Of a stretch of DNA of 64,000 nucleotides, positions 1 to 11,330 are shown piece after piece. How positions within the stretch are numbered: position 1 is the first letter of the stretch; every line of letters starts with the position of its first letter. A program made the position numbers and the translations under genes. The DNA is taken from NCBI GenBank assembly GCA_020746105.1, contig CM036628.1:21099191-21163190 (forward strand), read 5' to 3'. Origin of the DNA: Trogon surrucura (taxonomy: Eukaryota; Chordata; Aves; Trogoniformes; Trogonidae). The notes beneath the pieces are model-generated. The model searched no databases. It was not told where the DNA came from and saw nothing but the letters and a program-made list of their open reading frames with translations.

Positions 1-1400
1 ACACAGCAAGCAGCCGGGGGGTGTTCCCTGCTGGGATGCCTGACAGGCAGTGGGGCTGCTCCTTGGCCACAGGGGTCTAGAGCCCACCCGCCTTTCTCTC
101 CTCTTCCTCATGCAGCCTCCTATGGCAGCTGAGCCCCCGCTCCTGGTGCTTGACTGGCAGCCAGAGGTGATTTCCCAGGACGGGAGGTTTTTAAGCGAGT
201 TTCGCAGCCGACGGAGGCAGGCCCTGGCAGCTCGACACGCGGCGAGATGTCGGCAGGCAAAGGTCACGAGCAGGCAGGTGACAGGTTCTGTCAAACACAG
301 CCGAGCCTCCCGCCCGCGCGCCGGCTGCCAGATACCGGGTGATGGGCAGAGCCGAGGCAGCAACAAGTGTCGTAAAGGTCGGGACGGGTTTTGGAGGGGG
401 TTTTAGTGCCTGGATGAAAACCAGCTGTGAGGCTTGCTCCTGGGCTGACAGAAGCAGTGCGGTGGCTGCTCGAGCTGTGCCGGCAGAAGGGAGGAGAGGT
501 GGAAGGTGCGGAGGCTCCAGCAGCCCCATGAGCACGAGGTGAGGGTGGAGATGGCCCCGACACATCTTGGCAGCCTGGAGCTGGGCTTCGGCAGTCAGAT
601 TTGCTCCTCTGTCAAGAGTTTTCATCAGTGGTGGCTCCCACTGCCCCCAGCTGGGACCGGTGCAAGGATGGGAATCATCCTGTTGACTCCTCAGGAGGTA
701 ACCAAAGCGCGATGGGACAACCCATCAGGCCGGGTCCCTCCGAAGTCACAGACGTCCTGCTCCCTGTCGCTGCTTCTCCCCTCCGAGCTTGAACGGTATT
801 GCTCCTGATACCAAAGTGGAGCTGACAGGGCAGCTCGACAGACAAAATAACAGCAGCCAGAGCAATCAGTGTCTCCCGAGGAGGTGTTTATAATGCGAAG
901 AACCCCTGAAGGGATCTGAGCAGGAATGGGAACAGAAGCTCCTTTGCTTGGGCTTGAACTCCCGTCTGCAAGCCAGCGTGTGGACCCCAGCCAGCGGAGC
1001 TGCCTGCTCGCCCTGCCTGCCGAGCTGGTCTCCGGGCTCTTACCCCGAGCAAGAGGAGGGAGAAATGGAGCTGACAGGAGCTCTTGTGGCACCAGGAGCT
1101 CAGCCACCCCCCACAGACTGCAGTGCCATGCCAGGAAAACCCCTCTCCCCCCTTGTCAGTCAATGCCCTGCCTCTGTGAAGCCAGCTCCAACTTCTCTCG
1201 GCATCTCCTCCTGCCCGTTGCCCTCAGCCTCTTCCCTCCCTCGCCTCCTAACCTGAAGCTCATATGCTTCATTTTTTTCTCCCTGTGAAATCTTTGGAGC
1301 AGGGAACGAGCCTCTTTTTTCCAGGTTTCAGGAACCAGCCGGGTGCTCCAACGCCAGTGCTCACGGTGGCGAGAGGGCTCGCTTTCTCCCACAACAAGCC
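1..1400. other. GC-rich unique non-coding DNA
   Basis: No repeat, RNA gene or coding exon was recognised here. Overlapping short ORFs exist on both strands, but none carries a known motif, and they overlap one another in conflicting frames, as expected for GC-rich non-coding sequence. Confidence 0.6.
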
Positions 1401-1419
1401 ACATCCCAGCAGGCAGCAG

Positions 1420-2080
1420 GAGTAGGATGACAAATTGTTCTGACTAATAGTCTAAACAATGTGAAACAATGGAAGTCAGAGAGCAGCATATAAAATATGC
1501 AGCACGCAGTGGGGGCTTGGCTATTTTATTTGGTTATCAGATGGATATTCCAGTGGCCGGGATCCATCAGGAAGAGAACAAGACACGTCAAACTCAATAA
1601 GGGCTCACGAGGGGCAATGGGCTTGAGAAGCTCCTTCTCTGGGGTGCAGTTGGGAAACCTGACTCTGAGTCAACTGCTGGTGAAGATGAGACAGCCCTCC
1701 CTGCCCCGGCGCATGGGAGCATCCACCACAGCTTCTCCAGGGGATGCTGAGGGGAAAGTGCCTGAGCCTGACCCCGATCCACTGAAGAGGGGTAGGATCG
1801 CCGGGCGGATGGGAAGAGATGTGGGAGGACTGCCCGGCTGGTGTGGTTGAGCAGACGGGGGAGGCTTTCTGTTTTCTCTTTGAAATTCCTTCACATTCAG
1901 AGTAATTTTAAAAGTCAAAAGCTGTTAGATTTCCCCAGGACGCCCAGGGAAGGGTATTGACTGAGTTTGCTTTGACGATATTTCCCTGCACAGCTGTTTG
2001 TGCCATCAGCAGTAGGGTTTCTCTTTAAAAAGAAGATATTTTATCCATTAAAAAGAAATCCGTGAATGATGAATATGTAT
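1420..2080. promoter_or_regulatory. AT-rich block with SOX-type motifs (candidate regulatory element)
   Basis: The composition shifts from GC-rich to AT-rich. Three SOX-type cores lie within 37 bp: ATTGTT at 1434-1439 and AACAAT at 1455-1460 and 1465-1470. A small inverted repeat GCATAT-AAA-ATATGC (1486-1500) contains TATAAAA. The block continues to about 2080 with TTAAAA-rich sequence. Spaced SOX cores are a known enhancer feature, but function here is inferred from motif density only. Confidence 0.3.
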
Positions 2081-2109
2081 TCAGTCTAAGGCTGACTGAT
2101 GAAATCCTC

Positions 2110-3440
2110 TCCGAGGTGCAAAGATCCAGCTATCTGTCCTTCTGCTGGCCCTTCGAGGGACCGGTGGGTGGGTTCTCTCACAGACTCCTCAGCTCTTTGA
2201 AAGCCTTGGGGTCTGTGAGGCTGTGCTGTGCTCTCTGGCCAGGAAGTTTTCTCTCCGGAGGCTCCATTTGCTTCCCGTGTCTGAGCAGGGCAGGAATGCT
2301 GTGAGAACACCACACCAAAAGTTGTTCTGAGACTTCTAGCTGGAACAGAAAGTGTAAGATCAGCAGAAGAGGGGGGCTGGAAGAAAGAAGGCTGTTGCTG
2401 GAGAGGAGGAAGAAAGAGTGTTCCTCTTCCCTCTCTGCCCTCGGTGAGGGGTCCCACTCTGCCACATGCCCACCTGGGAGCAGATCACTGCGTGGGCTAC
2501 CCCACCTCTGCGTGCTCCTGGGTGAATCCTTGTCTGGAGGATGCTTATCCAGGACTTCTGGTGACCTGCAGTGTGCTCAGAGAGTGGGACACACGGGCTG
2601 TCTCCAGCTGAGCTGGTGCCAGCAGGGATAGGTTCAGTCCTGAACATGAGTGACTGCAGACTGGTAGCACCTGTAGGACACAGGGGTTCTTTCCTGCTGC
2701 CCATCACTCCTGGAGGCTAGTTATGGGATCTCATAGCTTCCCCATCCAATTTGGTGCTGGTTTATTTTGATTTCCATAACGCAGCTTCTGCAAGTCTGAT
2801 CCTTCCTGCACCTAAATGCGAGTGACTTGAACCCTGTACACATGTTCCATCTCCTTCCTTATTCTGTATTTCCCAGGTTCTCATTTATTTTTGCATTAGC
2901 TCATTTATTTCTTTATGGAAAGACATGCCCTGGAGCTGGCAGAAGTGCTCGCTGCACACTGTGTGCCCTGTTGTGCCAGAGCCGATGGTGGCAAGGACAA
3001 CTGGAGTCACTTGCTTTGACCAGCATCCCCTCCTGCTCCCACCTCCTAAGAGATCGATTCAACGGGAGCATCATAGCTGCCCTGGTTCCTCCTCCTGCTG
3101 GAGCATCGTGGCTCGGATTGGTCGTTCAGGTTGGACAGTAACGTTGCGCGGTAGGTAAATACGTGCTCCCTGTCACCCTGGGTGCAGCCCCATTTCCAGG
3201 CTGTTTTCACACCTCTAATACCTGTAGTCCTGCCCCGCCGACAGCATCTGCTGCCAGGGCCCACAGCTGCTGGGAGGTGTGATCACGAGCATCGGAGCCG
3301 GCTGCATCTCTGGGAGTGGAGGATTGAGCTCTGGCTGGGAGAGGCCCTTCTGGAGCATCTTTCCTGCCTCTGAAGCTTATAGGCCTTTGCTACACAGACA
3401 ACGTGGACTTTTCTTTTGGCTTAGTCTTGCAAACATCTCC
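2110..3440. other. Unique non-coding DNA, nothing recognised
   Basis: Mixed-composition sequence with only short, mutually overlapping ORFs. No repeat family, splice-consistent exon or structured RNA was recognised. Confidence 0.55.
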
Positions 3441-3735
3441 ACGGTCAGGGTAAGAGGATGAGAAGGCAGAGAATAAGGGGGACCTGGAGGGAAGCAGGCA
3501 GGGAGAGCAGCAAGCCAAATCGCTGAGGCGGGAGGGAGACTTCTCAGCTGAAATTAGGAACATCGACTCCAAGTTCGTCACTGTCTGCACCTGATGCAAA
3601 TCCGATTGCCGAGGGATGTTGGGAGCAAAGAGCAGAACGCTCCTGATTTCACAGGTTTGTGTCACGAACTAGAAGAACCCAGAGAGAGAGATAGGAGGGA
3701 AAAAAAAGGAGAAAAATACAACCAAAGCAAAATGA
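3441..3735. repeat. Purine-rich (G/A) low-complexity tract
   Basis: The + strand is strongly purine-biased, mostly AG, GGA and GAAA words, with two short mixed interruptions. It is a low-complexity region rather than a defined tandem repeat. With the pyrimidine-rich stretch at 3976-4160 it forms a strand-asymmetric pair separated by about 240 bp. Confidence 0.5.
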
Positions 3736-3975
3736 TGCAAACATCGGTAGTCTTGGAGAAGGAGCACTCCCCTGCAAGGGAGGGGGGTAGGCAGCGTGGT
3801 CCAGCTAAAATGCTTGGAAAGCCACCCTTTTATACGTGTTTGTTCTTCAAAGACATTAGGGCTCGCAAAAAAAAAAAGCCCTGCCATTTCCCTCTGCCTC
3901 TGACATTTTAATGGTTGTATTTTTGAATCATTAAAAATTGAAACGCGTAACACTTTCAGCAGCTGCCAAACGTCT

Positions 3976-4160
3976 CCACAGCCCAGCTCTCGCTCTTCTG
4001 CTCTCCTCCATCAGCCTTCTCCCCTGTCCATTTCCTCTGTGCTCTCTTCCCTCAGGCACTCCCCCCTTCATCCTCCTTTTTCTCTTGCTCCTGCCTCCTT
4101 CCTTCACTTCCCCAGTTTTCTCCCCCCTCTGCAGTTTACCTCCCAGCCTCCCTCCCCATA
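3976..4160. repeat. Pyrimidine-rich (C/T) low-complexity tract
   Basis: About 185 bp of almost uninterrupted CT-rich sequence on the + strand (CTCC, TTCC, CCTT words). ORFs through it are Leu/Ser/Pro-rich in every frame, which reflects composition rather than a protein. Confidence 0.6.
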
Positions 4161-5070
4161 ATTCATCTGCTGGAGTCTCAATTCACGGGAAGCACTTGAT
4201 AATCTGCAGCTTTAATATTCTCACCTTGCCGTTCTCCTATTCAGTGGGATTTGGAGAATTAGAAAATGTATTTATCTAGGTACACTGGAGAGCAAGAGAA
4301 ACAAAGAAACCAGCAGGGCTTTTCTAACGAGAAATGACTAATTTGACCCAGGAGAGCCCGTCCTCTTCCAAGCACTCAATTTTCCCCGGGTTTTGCATCC
4401 AAAGATAACATTGACAATGCCAGCGGTGACGATGGGGTACCTGCCAGCCAGCAGCTACGGCGGGCACTGTGCTCCTCGTGGAGCTGCTGCCAGCTGCGGA
4501 GAGTGGCAGCGTTTGCTCTCTCAGATGCAACATAACCTGCTGCGTCCAGAGGCAGCACATGGGAGGGTGCAGAGAAGCTGCTGTTTGTTTGCTGAAGTCT
4601 CTGCTCTAGGCTCCTGAGTGCTGAGAAGTTCAGGTCCCAAAGCGCGGGATCGGTGCCGGGCTCCCTGCAGCCTTCCCGCAGCTCTGAGTGGCTTCGGGCA
4701 GGTCATGGCCCGAAAAGGAATCATCAAAGGGTTGTGTCAGGTCTGTGCCCACGACAAATGCCTCAGCATGGCCTCCACAAGTGCTCTCAGACATGAGTGC
4801 AGATAGAGCTCAGCTGGGGTTGGAAACCTTGGGGAGACTAGATGGGTCCTTGTTGCAGCAGGATTCTACAACAGCCCTGAGAGGGTGGTGAGAAGAAGAG
4901 CGCTGTGGTCTTACGTTCTTGTGCCTTGCAGGGTCCTCACCACGCTCCAGCGGGCTCAGAGGTTGTAGCATGTTCTCAGGAAGGGGGGTCCCTGTGGGGA
5001 GGTTCCTGGAAAGCATCCTTGCAGAGAGGAGCGATGGTGGCACCAACCCCCTGCCTCCCCAAACACCGGT
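4161..5070. other. Unique non-coding DNA
   Basis: An AT-rich start (about 4170-4300) passes into GC-rich sequence. No gene, repeat or RNA was recognised. Confidence 0.5.
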
Positions 5071-5142
5071 GGGGTGTGGGTGGGGAGCACTGGGGGGGGG
5101 TGCAGAAGGCACCCGGGGGGGGAGGGAGGGGTGGGTGGGGGG
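5071..5142 (+). other. Twin G-quadruplex-forming tract
   Basis: There are two canonical four-run G motifs on the + strand. In the first, runs at 5071-5074, 5078-5080, 5082-5085 and 5092-5100 have loops of 3, 1 and 6 nt. In the second, runs at 5115-5122, 5124-5126, 5128-5131, 5133-5135 and 5137-5142 have single-nucleotide loops throughout. Single-nucleotide loops are known to give very stable quadruplexes. Folding in this genome is inferred. Confidence 0.75.
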
Positions 5143-5585
5143 CAGCAGCTGTCCGTGGTACCACCAGCCCACCTCTCTCAGCCTGGCCTCTCAGCAGAGG
5201 TGTTCCTTTCCAAGAAAGCCTTTCTTCTGCTGGGCCCAGTTACTCCAGCGTACACAGGCTAAATCCCTGCTCAGCCCCATGATCTCGCCAGAAACAGCCT
5301 CTCTGCCTTCTGGTGGGTCTGCTCAGCCCTCATCTTGAGTTGAGCGTGTTTGAAATGGATAGCAGAAATCATGGTTTGATGGTTGGAAAAGAATATTTAG
5401 GCCAATGGATTGGGGATTTTTTTTTTGTACTGAAAATGAGATGGGATGAGATTTACTGATTTGGGGCTGACACTAGTCATCTGGGGATTTATTTTTTTTT
5501 ACCAAAACAGAGGAGGCAATGTGGTTCAGTGGGCACAGACAGGGCAACTGGTTCTGAAAGAGTTTTGCTTGTGTAGTCTAGAAAC
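5143..5585. other. Non-coding DNA between G-rich tract and CR1
   Basis: Short T-runs (around 5410 and 5493) and unique sequence. Nothing else was recognised. Confidence 0.5.
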
Positions 5586-5589
5586 AAAT

Positions 5590-5880
5590 CAGAGGCTAAG
5601 ATGTTTATGATTGCTGCCTATAAACACATCGGAGAGGAAACACCCAGGAATGCGAGGAACTCTGTAAGTGGAAGGACATTGTTGGCATAAGCATCAATTG
5701 GTAGAAACCTGTAGTGAATAAACCTCAACTAAAAAACTGAAGAAGATTTCTCCTAATCATCAGATGGAGTTTATAAAATAGCTTTCCAGCGGGGTAATTG
5801 AGGGAAGAAACGTAACTAGTTCAAGATGGCAATCTGACAAATTTCTGAATTTCACAGTAGGATGGGGCTGAATTTGACAG
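5590..5880 (+). mobile_element. Old, 5'-truncated CR1-type LINE fragment (sense)
   Basis: The sequence follows the order of a CR1 3' region on the sense strand. It has an ATTGCTGCCTATAAA-type word, then GGACATTGTTGGCATAAGC, then a GAATAAA segment, then AGAAGATTTCTCCTAATCATC, then AACGTAACTAGTTCAAGA. These blocks match my recollection of archosaur/turtle CR1 3' sequence with many substitutions and small gaps. No open frame survives and no octamer tail is visible, so this is an ancient, inactive fragment. The subfamily cannot be assigned by eye. Confidence 0.75.
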
Positions 5881-8090
5881 TCTGGCCCTTCTCAACTAAG
5901 TCCTGCCTCAGTCCAGGACTCGCTGCACTTGTACAAGGTGGAGAGTCCTTCTGCTCCCTCCACACCCAACACCTCCTCGTCCCTGCCTGGTTGCAGACCT
6001 GGGCCACGTGCAGCCCCGCACTGCACCCCCACATCCACCAACTCACCTGTCCCTGACACAGAGGCTTTTCAGCTGGTTAACAAGCTGTGACACGCCAGAC
6101 AGCAAAAGTATGAAAATTGGCCAATTTTTTAATATTTTAAGCCCCATCACATATATTTTACCAGTCTGAGCAAAGCGCTTTATGACGCCTCGGCAAGGAA
6201 ATGGAAACTATCATTTTGTATAATCTGCCTGAGCTGGATTGACCCCCTGATCCCTGCCAGACCCATCCTCCTCTCAGCACCCACATTCCCCTGCTCACAC
6301 GGGGAGCTAACGTGGCTGCACCGGGACGATGCTGGCAAAGCAGCCTATGGTACCCCAGGAGGAAAACTATAACGGGGTGCCAAAGAAACTGGGGAGGGGG
6401 ATGAAGATCCTGTGAGATGCCCATGTGCCCCTCAGAAATGATCTTTGGGGGGAGGCTCCCCTCGTCTTCTGTGTGCAGCTGGTCCACAGGGCAAATATTT
6501 TAAGATTTTGCTACTGGAACCAGGGAAGGGGGGAAGAACCTGAGTACCTGGGGAGATAAGGGGAGAAGGAAGAATGGCAAGGCAGATGTTTCTGGCACCA
6601 TTTCTGCATCTGTCCTCCCCTTCTCCCTTCTTCTGTCAGCACCTTCCCAGAGAGGTTCCCCCTCGCAGAGGGAGGGGGCTGTGATTTAAGTGGGTGAGGT
6701 GTGGCAGCAGGATGGGAAGAGGATGCTCAGCAGAGGGTGTGCAGCAGGAGCACTGCTCCAGCTCCCTGCTCCAGCAGCTCCTGCAGGCTGCTGCCCCTTC
6801 CCAGGCCGCTCTGGGAACGGCTGAGCAAGGTACAGGCTTCTGCAAGGGCTCCTTTTTTTAATTTAAATCAGGGAAAGGTATTTTTTCTTCTTCCTTTTAT
6901 TCCACCCTGAGTGTTGTGCGTTGCCACTGACAAAGGAGAAGGAATTCCTCGCATTGCTTTGGCTGTTTAGCAGAGCTGCTGCCCTACTCTCCCCTGTCAG
7001 ACACTAATCTCTCCTAATATTTAACAGTCCCAGTAGGCAGCAGGATTTATCCTCTGGCCTTTCTACCTGTCATTTCATCCCTTCTCACTAAGGAGCCCTT
7101 TGATTCCCTTCCGAAAAGAGGTGCCAGGACCAGCATGATGGATTGGCTCACGCTGGCAGTTAGAGAACCAGCTCCATTTTTCTCTGTTCCAGCTGTCGGG
7201 TATTTATCTGGGGCAGCTCAGTACAGCTGGGGAAGGCCCTTCTGCCTCCTCATGGGGAGACGTGCGGATGGGCAGCTTATGGAGTGGGAAGGTGCTGTGG
7301 GTGTTAATGCTCCAGCTCCTACAGGGCCCGTCTCCAAACCGCAGCCCGGGCTGCGGATGTTTTAGCTCGTGGGTTGATCTGGATCTAATACCATCATCCA
7401 TTTCAGGGAGGAATTCCTCCCCCACCACTCCCCAGACGTCTTCATCCCTTCACATCACGCAGCATCCACGTGTTCCCCTTCCTCAGCATCTCAGCTGCCT
7501 TCCCCTTGGATGCACAACCCAGAGGCCAAACACTCTCGGAGAGGAGTAAGCTCACATGGGGAGCCATGCACTGTCCCGTGGGGCTGCTGCCAGCAGAGCA
7601 GTCCTCCCGGTCCCCATCCTGCACGAGTCCATCCCTGCGAGATGCATGGCTGGTGGGGTGGAGGCAGCTTGCACCCAAATGGGGATGCTTGGCTGCTGTG
7701 CAGGGATGCTGCATCCCTCTAACAGGGCTGGGAGAGCCTCAGTGCCTGCGAACCAGCGCTGCAGTGAAGCCTCTCCTTGCTCCCCAGGTGGTTAAGCAGT
7801 TCAAGAGCCGAAGGTGTCAGGGCAGCACAGTAGCTCTTTATATCCGTAATGAGCCCTTTGATTGCTGTTTCCTTATTCCGGGAGATGGAAGTCGTTAGGC
7901 TCCAACCTGTTCTGCCTGGGCTCCGGTTACAGGGCTGGGTTGGTGTTGGGTGGAGGTGAGGGCAGCTCCGGGGGCATTTCTGCACAGGGGGACCATGAGG
8001 AGGGCAGAAACCCTACTCCCTTCACTAATGACTCTTCCCGCCGTCACCTGCCAGCCGGGCTGCTGATCCCGGCCCGATAAGCAGCGGCAG
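5881..8090. other. Unique non-coding DNA
   Basis: The one structural feature is a perfect 16-bp palindrome at 6113-6128 made of two inverted CCAAT words. A short AT-rich patch lies at 6120-6160 and a mixed block at 6960-7100. ORFs here have no recognisable domains. Confidence 0.5.
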
Positions 8091-8330
8091 GATCCGTGTG
8101 AGGGCGGCGGAGGTGGGACCGGTGCTTCCTCCGGCTGCCGCCTCCCCTTTCCTTTTTTGCTCGCTTTGTTTCTTCCCCTCACGCCTAAATAGTGGCAACT
8201 TCAGAGCTCTGCGGGGCACCATTAAAAGACAGATGATACTGCCACAGCACAGCTGTCCGGAGCCGTGGAAAACACGCTCCATATAATCTTTCTGAGGGGG
8301 CATGTGTTTAACAGTGACCTGGTTAGGCAG
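8091..8330. other. Short CpG-containing segment followed by MEF2-like site
   Basis: A GGCGGCGGAGG-type GC-rich stretch is followed by a pyrimidine-rich run and a perfect MEF2-type core CTAAATAG at 8185-8192. Regulatory potential is possible but supported only by motif presence. Confidence 0.2.
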
Positions 8331-10117
8331 CCCACGGCCAGGCCTGTCCCATACGCACATGCCATCGCAGGCAGGAGCGGCGGGGCTAAATTCGGCAGCC
8401 GGAGAGCTGACTCTGCTACCTCAGCGCCAGCCGAGCCCTGTCTCCTGTTGCCTCCATCTAAGGTGGAGTGAAGAAGAGGAGGAGCAGGGGCAGGATGAAG
8501 CCTGCTTACTGGGAATCTCCAGGTATAAAGAGCAGCCGGACAACAACCACCACGAATAACTAAACCATGCACGTGGTAGCGTGGGCTTTCAGGGTTTGGA
8601 GGGGAGCTAGAAGGGCTCCTCAAGTCTCCCTTGTGAGGACGAAACCCAGGTCTTGCCGAGATGCTCCTGCAACACTCATCTCCGAGCGGCCCCCACGCAA
8701 GGCGATACTTCCCCTCGCGCGCCTTGTACACTTGAACCCATCCTGACCTGGGTGCTCGCACACCTCCCTGCCGCCTCCCACACACACCTCCCGGGCTGGC
8801 CCTGGCTCCGGAGAGTCTGGCCACACGCGAACCATCCCTGCAGAAGCCTCTGGGGCAGCGCAGGTAGCTGTCACCCCTCCCTTGGTGTGTGCATGGGTAA
8901 GGTCATGCCTGGGGTTGGAGATGACCCACAGGGCATCAGATGAAGAGGCCTGCCTTTGGGTGTGGGACTTCAACACTCAAAGGGTGAGGAACAGCTATCA
9001 GGGAGTTTCATCTTATTTTGGTCATCTCATAGAGTAGGAGGAAGTTTCAAGTGAAAACGTGGCAGGACCAAGAGGAGCTTGAGGACTTTGCTGTGTCATG
9101 TTTGGAAACAACCAAGAACAACTATAGGTGACGGCCTTTCAAGCTCTTGTGGCTAAAACATCAATTCTGAAGTGCAAAAAGTTGGGCCCGGGTGGGGATG
9201 CAGCACTGAGTTACAACAGGAGAGAAAAGCCTTCTCCTGAGATCTGATGGCAGAAAACACCGAGAAGGGCATGATGAACAATTGATGTCCTCTAGCTTGT
9301 GTCAGGTTCTTCTGAGAGACTTTCAGGTCCCTGGGTCAGGGACAGTCTGGGGAGGCTCAGGATGGCCCCATTTCCATGGTACACGGCCCCAGCTATCGAG
9401 GATTTCTCTTCTTTCCCCAAACAGAGTTAAGCCAGGTTGCTGGCAGGACAGACAGCCCCATCCTCCCCAGTGGCACAGCTCGGTCCTGGCCTCATGTGGC
9501 CACGGCCACCACCAGTATTTTGATCACACCTCAGCGTGACAAGAACATATCCATGGAGGTAAGAGTTTGCGATTTCAGTGCCCGTGTGCAGCTATTTCAC
9601 AGTCGGTGCCAGCAGGGATGGGGAGCCCGGCGCCCGGGTGGCAGCGGCGCGATGGCCAGGAAGCCTTTGGACACGGCCAGCTTTATTGGGAAGCGGGGAA
9701 TAATTACAACTTTTGTGCGAAGCCCAGTGCCGGAGCTGCCGCTGTTCCACGCCGATCAGATTTAAATCTGCGTGCAGACAGCTGGCAAGCCACACCACGC
9801 ACACTAAATCCGACCCTGACTTAACGGCCTGAGAGGGCCCCTTCTAAAAAGTCATTAGTGAGGCTTTTGGGGAAGGAGCGTGCACCATTGTGCCGAGGCA
9901 CTGAGCTTGTTTAAACAGAGCCACTGCAAAAGGAAAAGCTCCCCGGAGGCCTCGTGAGAATGTTTCCGGGAAGCTGATGGAGGATTGTTTGCTCCAAGCG
10001 CTGTCTCGGCATGCTCTGGGTGATGCACTCCCTGTCCTGCACCCGGGAGGGGCTGCACTGGGGATTTGCACCCCTTGCCTTGGCATTGGTGCAGCGGGAC
10101 TGCTCTGGCATTGGACA
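8331..10117. other. GC-rich unique non-coding DNA
   Basis: It contains a 200-codon minus-strand ORF (8222-8824), read as chance because it has no domain and a Ser/Arg/Gly/Pro-biased composition typical of antisense GC-rich sequence. No repeat was recognised. Confidence 0.5.
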
Positions 10118-10194
10118 GTGAGTTATGGGGTGGTGAGCTACAAGGTGGTGAGCTATGGGGATGGTGAGCTATGGGGATGGTGAGCTATGGGGTG
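10118..10194 (+). repeat. Five-copy 15-16-bp tandem repeat
   Basis: Units start at 10118, 10133, 10148, 10164 and 10180. Each is a variant of GTGAGCTATGGGG(A)TG, and the third and fourth are identical 16-mers. The second unit has CAA in place of GGG. The array ends at GTGCCA. It is a small minisatellite. The Gly-Glu-Leu-Trp-Gly repeat seen on translation is a by-product. Confidence 0.9.
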
Positions 10195-10344
10195 GTGCCA
10201 TAAGGTGCTTTGCAGGGGCTGTCAGATGCCCGAGGAGGTTTGGGAGGCTGAAGGCAGGTGTGGAGGATGACGGGGTCACCCAGCCCAGGGCAGCACCTCG
10301 GGCTGTGTCCCCATTCCTGTGGCTGCCAGCGGGTGAGTCAGAGC

Positions 10345-10470
10345 TCCGACTTGGACCTCAGTTTCCCCATCTGAAAATTAAGGATAAATGAGATACCGGA
10401 AAGGTAGTGATTCAAATTAATTGCTGTTTGTAAAGCGCTTTGAGGTCCTCGGGTGAAAGATGCCAGCAGG
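10345..10470 (+). mobile_element. Ancient MIR-type CORE-SINE relic
   Basis: On the + strand the sequence has CCTCAGTTTCCCCATCTG, then an A-rich GGATAAATGAGATACC segment, then TGTAAAGCGCTTTGAGGTCC followed by GGGTGAAAGATGCC. This order matches the 3' half of amniote MIR/CORE-SINEs, including the LINE-derived tail word GTAAAGCGCTTTGAG. The tRNA-derived 5' head is not recognisable. The family is hundreds of millions of years old, so a readable copy in a bird is unusual. Confidence 0.75.
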
Positions 10471-11330
10471 GCGTGATTGCCGTGGTGCTGTGCAATCGGC
10501 CAGGAGGGCTTTGGGGTGGGGGGTAGGAAGGGACTATTTACTCGAGTTAGGAACAGATGTACGCTCACACGTGGGTATGTATTATGCAGCTATGCATCCT
10601 CGCTGAGCTTGCAGTAATCACTGGGAACATATTCCGCCTGCCCTAACTACGCAGTTAATTGCGGGTTCCACCTGCCACGACGCTGGGATGCCGACGCTTC
10701 CCCTCCTCCTCCTTTACGCAGCGGGTGAGAAGCCCCTGGAGACTTCTGAGTCCACGAGAGGACAATCCTTGACCTGTTGCCCAGGCAGCCCCCAAATTTT
10801 TTTCCCCAGCTTCCATCAAACCCAAAACTGAGGTGTTACACCCCTCTCCCCAGCATCCTTCCCTATCGCGCTGCTGGGCTTCCCTGCCCGCCGCTGCCCA
10901 GAGCCGTGCTGTGATGGATGTGATTAATATGTGCTCGGAGAGCAGTCGATCCTTCCGTGCTTGCTTTGAACCTCTGATCATTAATGTCTCCATATGGGCA
11001 CCATTTTTCCTTGTCACGCCGCAGCTGTAGCCAGAGAGAGAGAGGGAAGAGACCCCGCTTCCCAGCTCAGAACCCTGAAGAGCTGCAGCTCCGGAGGTTT
11101 ACCCACCTTTGGGAAAGGTCAGAAATATAAATAGCTGTTGCCAGGAGGTCCACAGGCACAGAGCAGGAATGGAGATTGCTGCTCGGCTGCTGCTTGGGTC
11201 TGGCGGGGAGGGCTTGAATAGCCTTTTTCTGCCTGTTTTTGAACTCCCTTATTGCTCCCTGTTCCTTTCCCCTCCATCACTCACTCCCTCTCTACATCCC
11301 CCCCAGCTTGTTTCATTTTTTTGAAGGGCC
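10471..11330. other. Unique non-coding DNA
   Basis: Contains a short (AG)n run at about 11033-11043 and otherwise unremarkable sequence. Confidence 0.5.

Noticed and set aside
8222-8824. 200-codon minus-strand ORF
   Set aside because: Arg/Gly/Ser/Pro-rich without motifs. Opposite-strand and alternative-frame ORFs overlap it.
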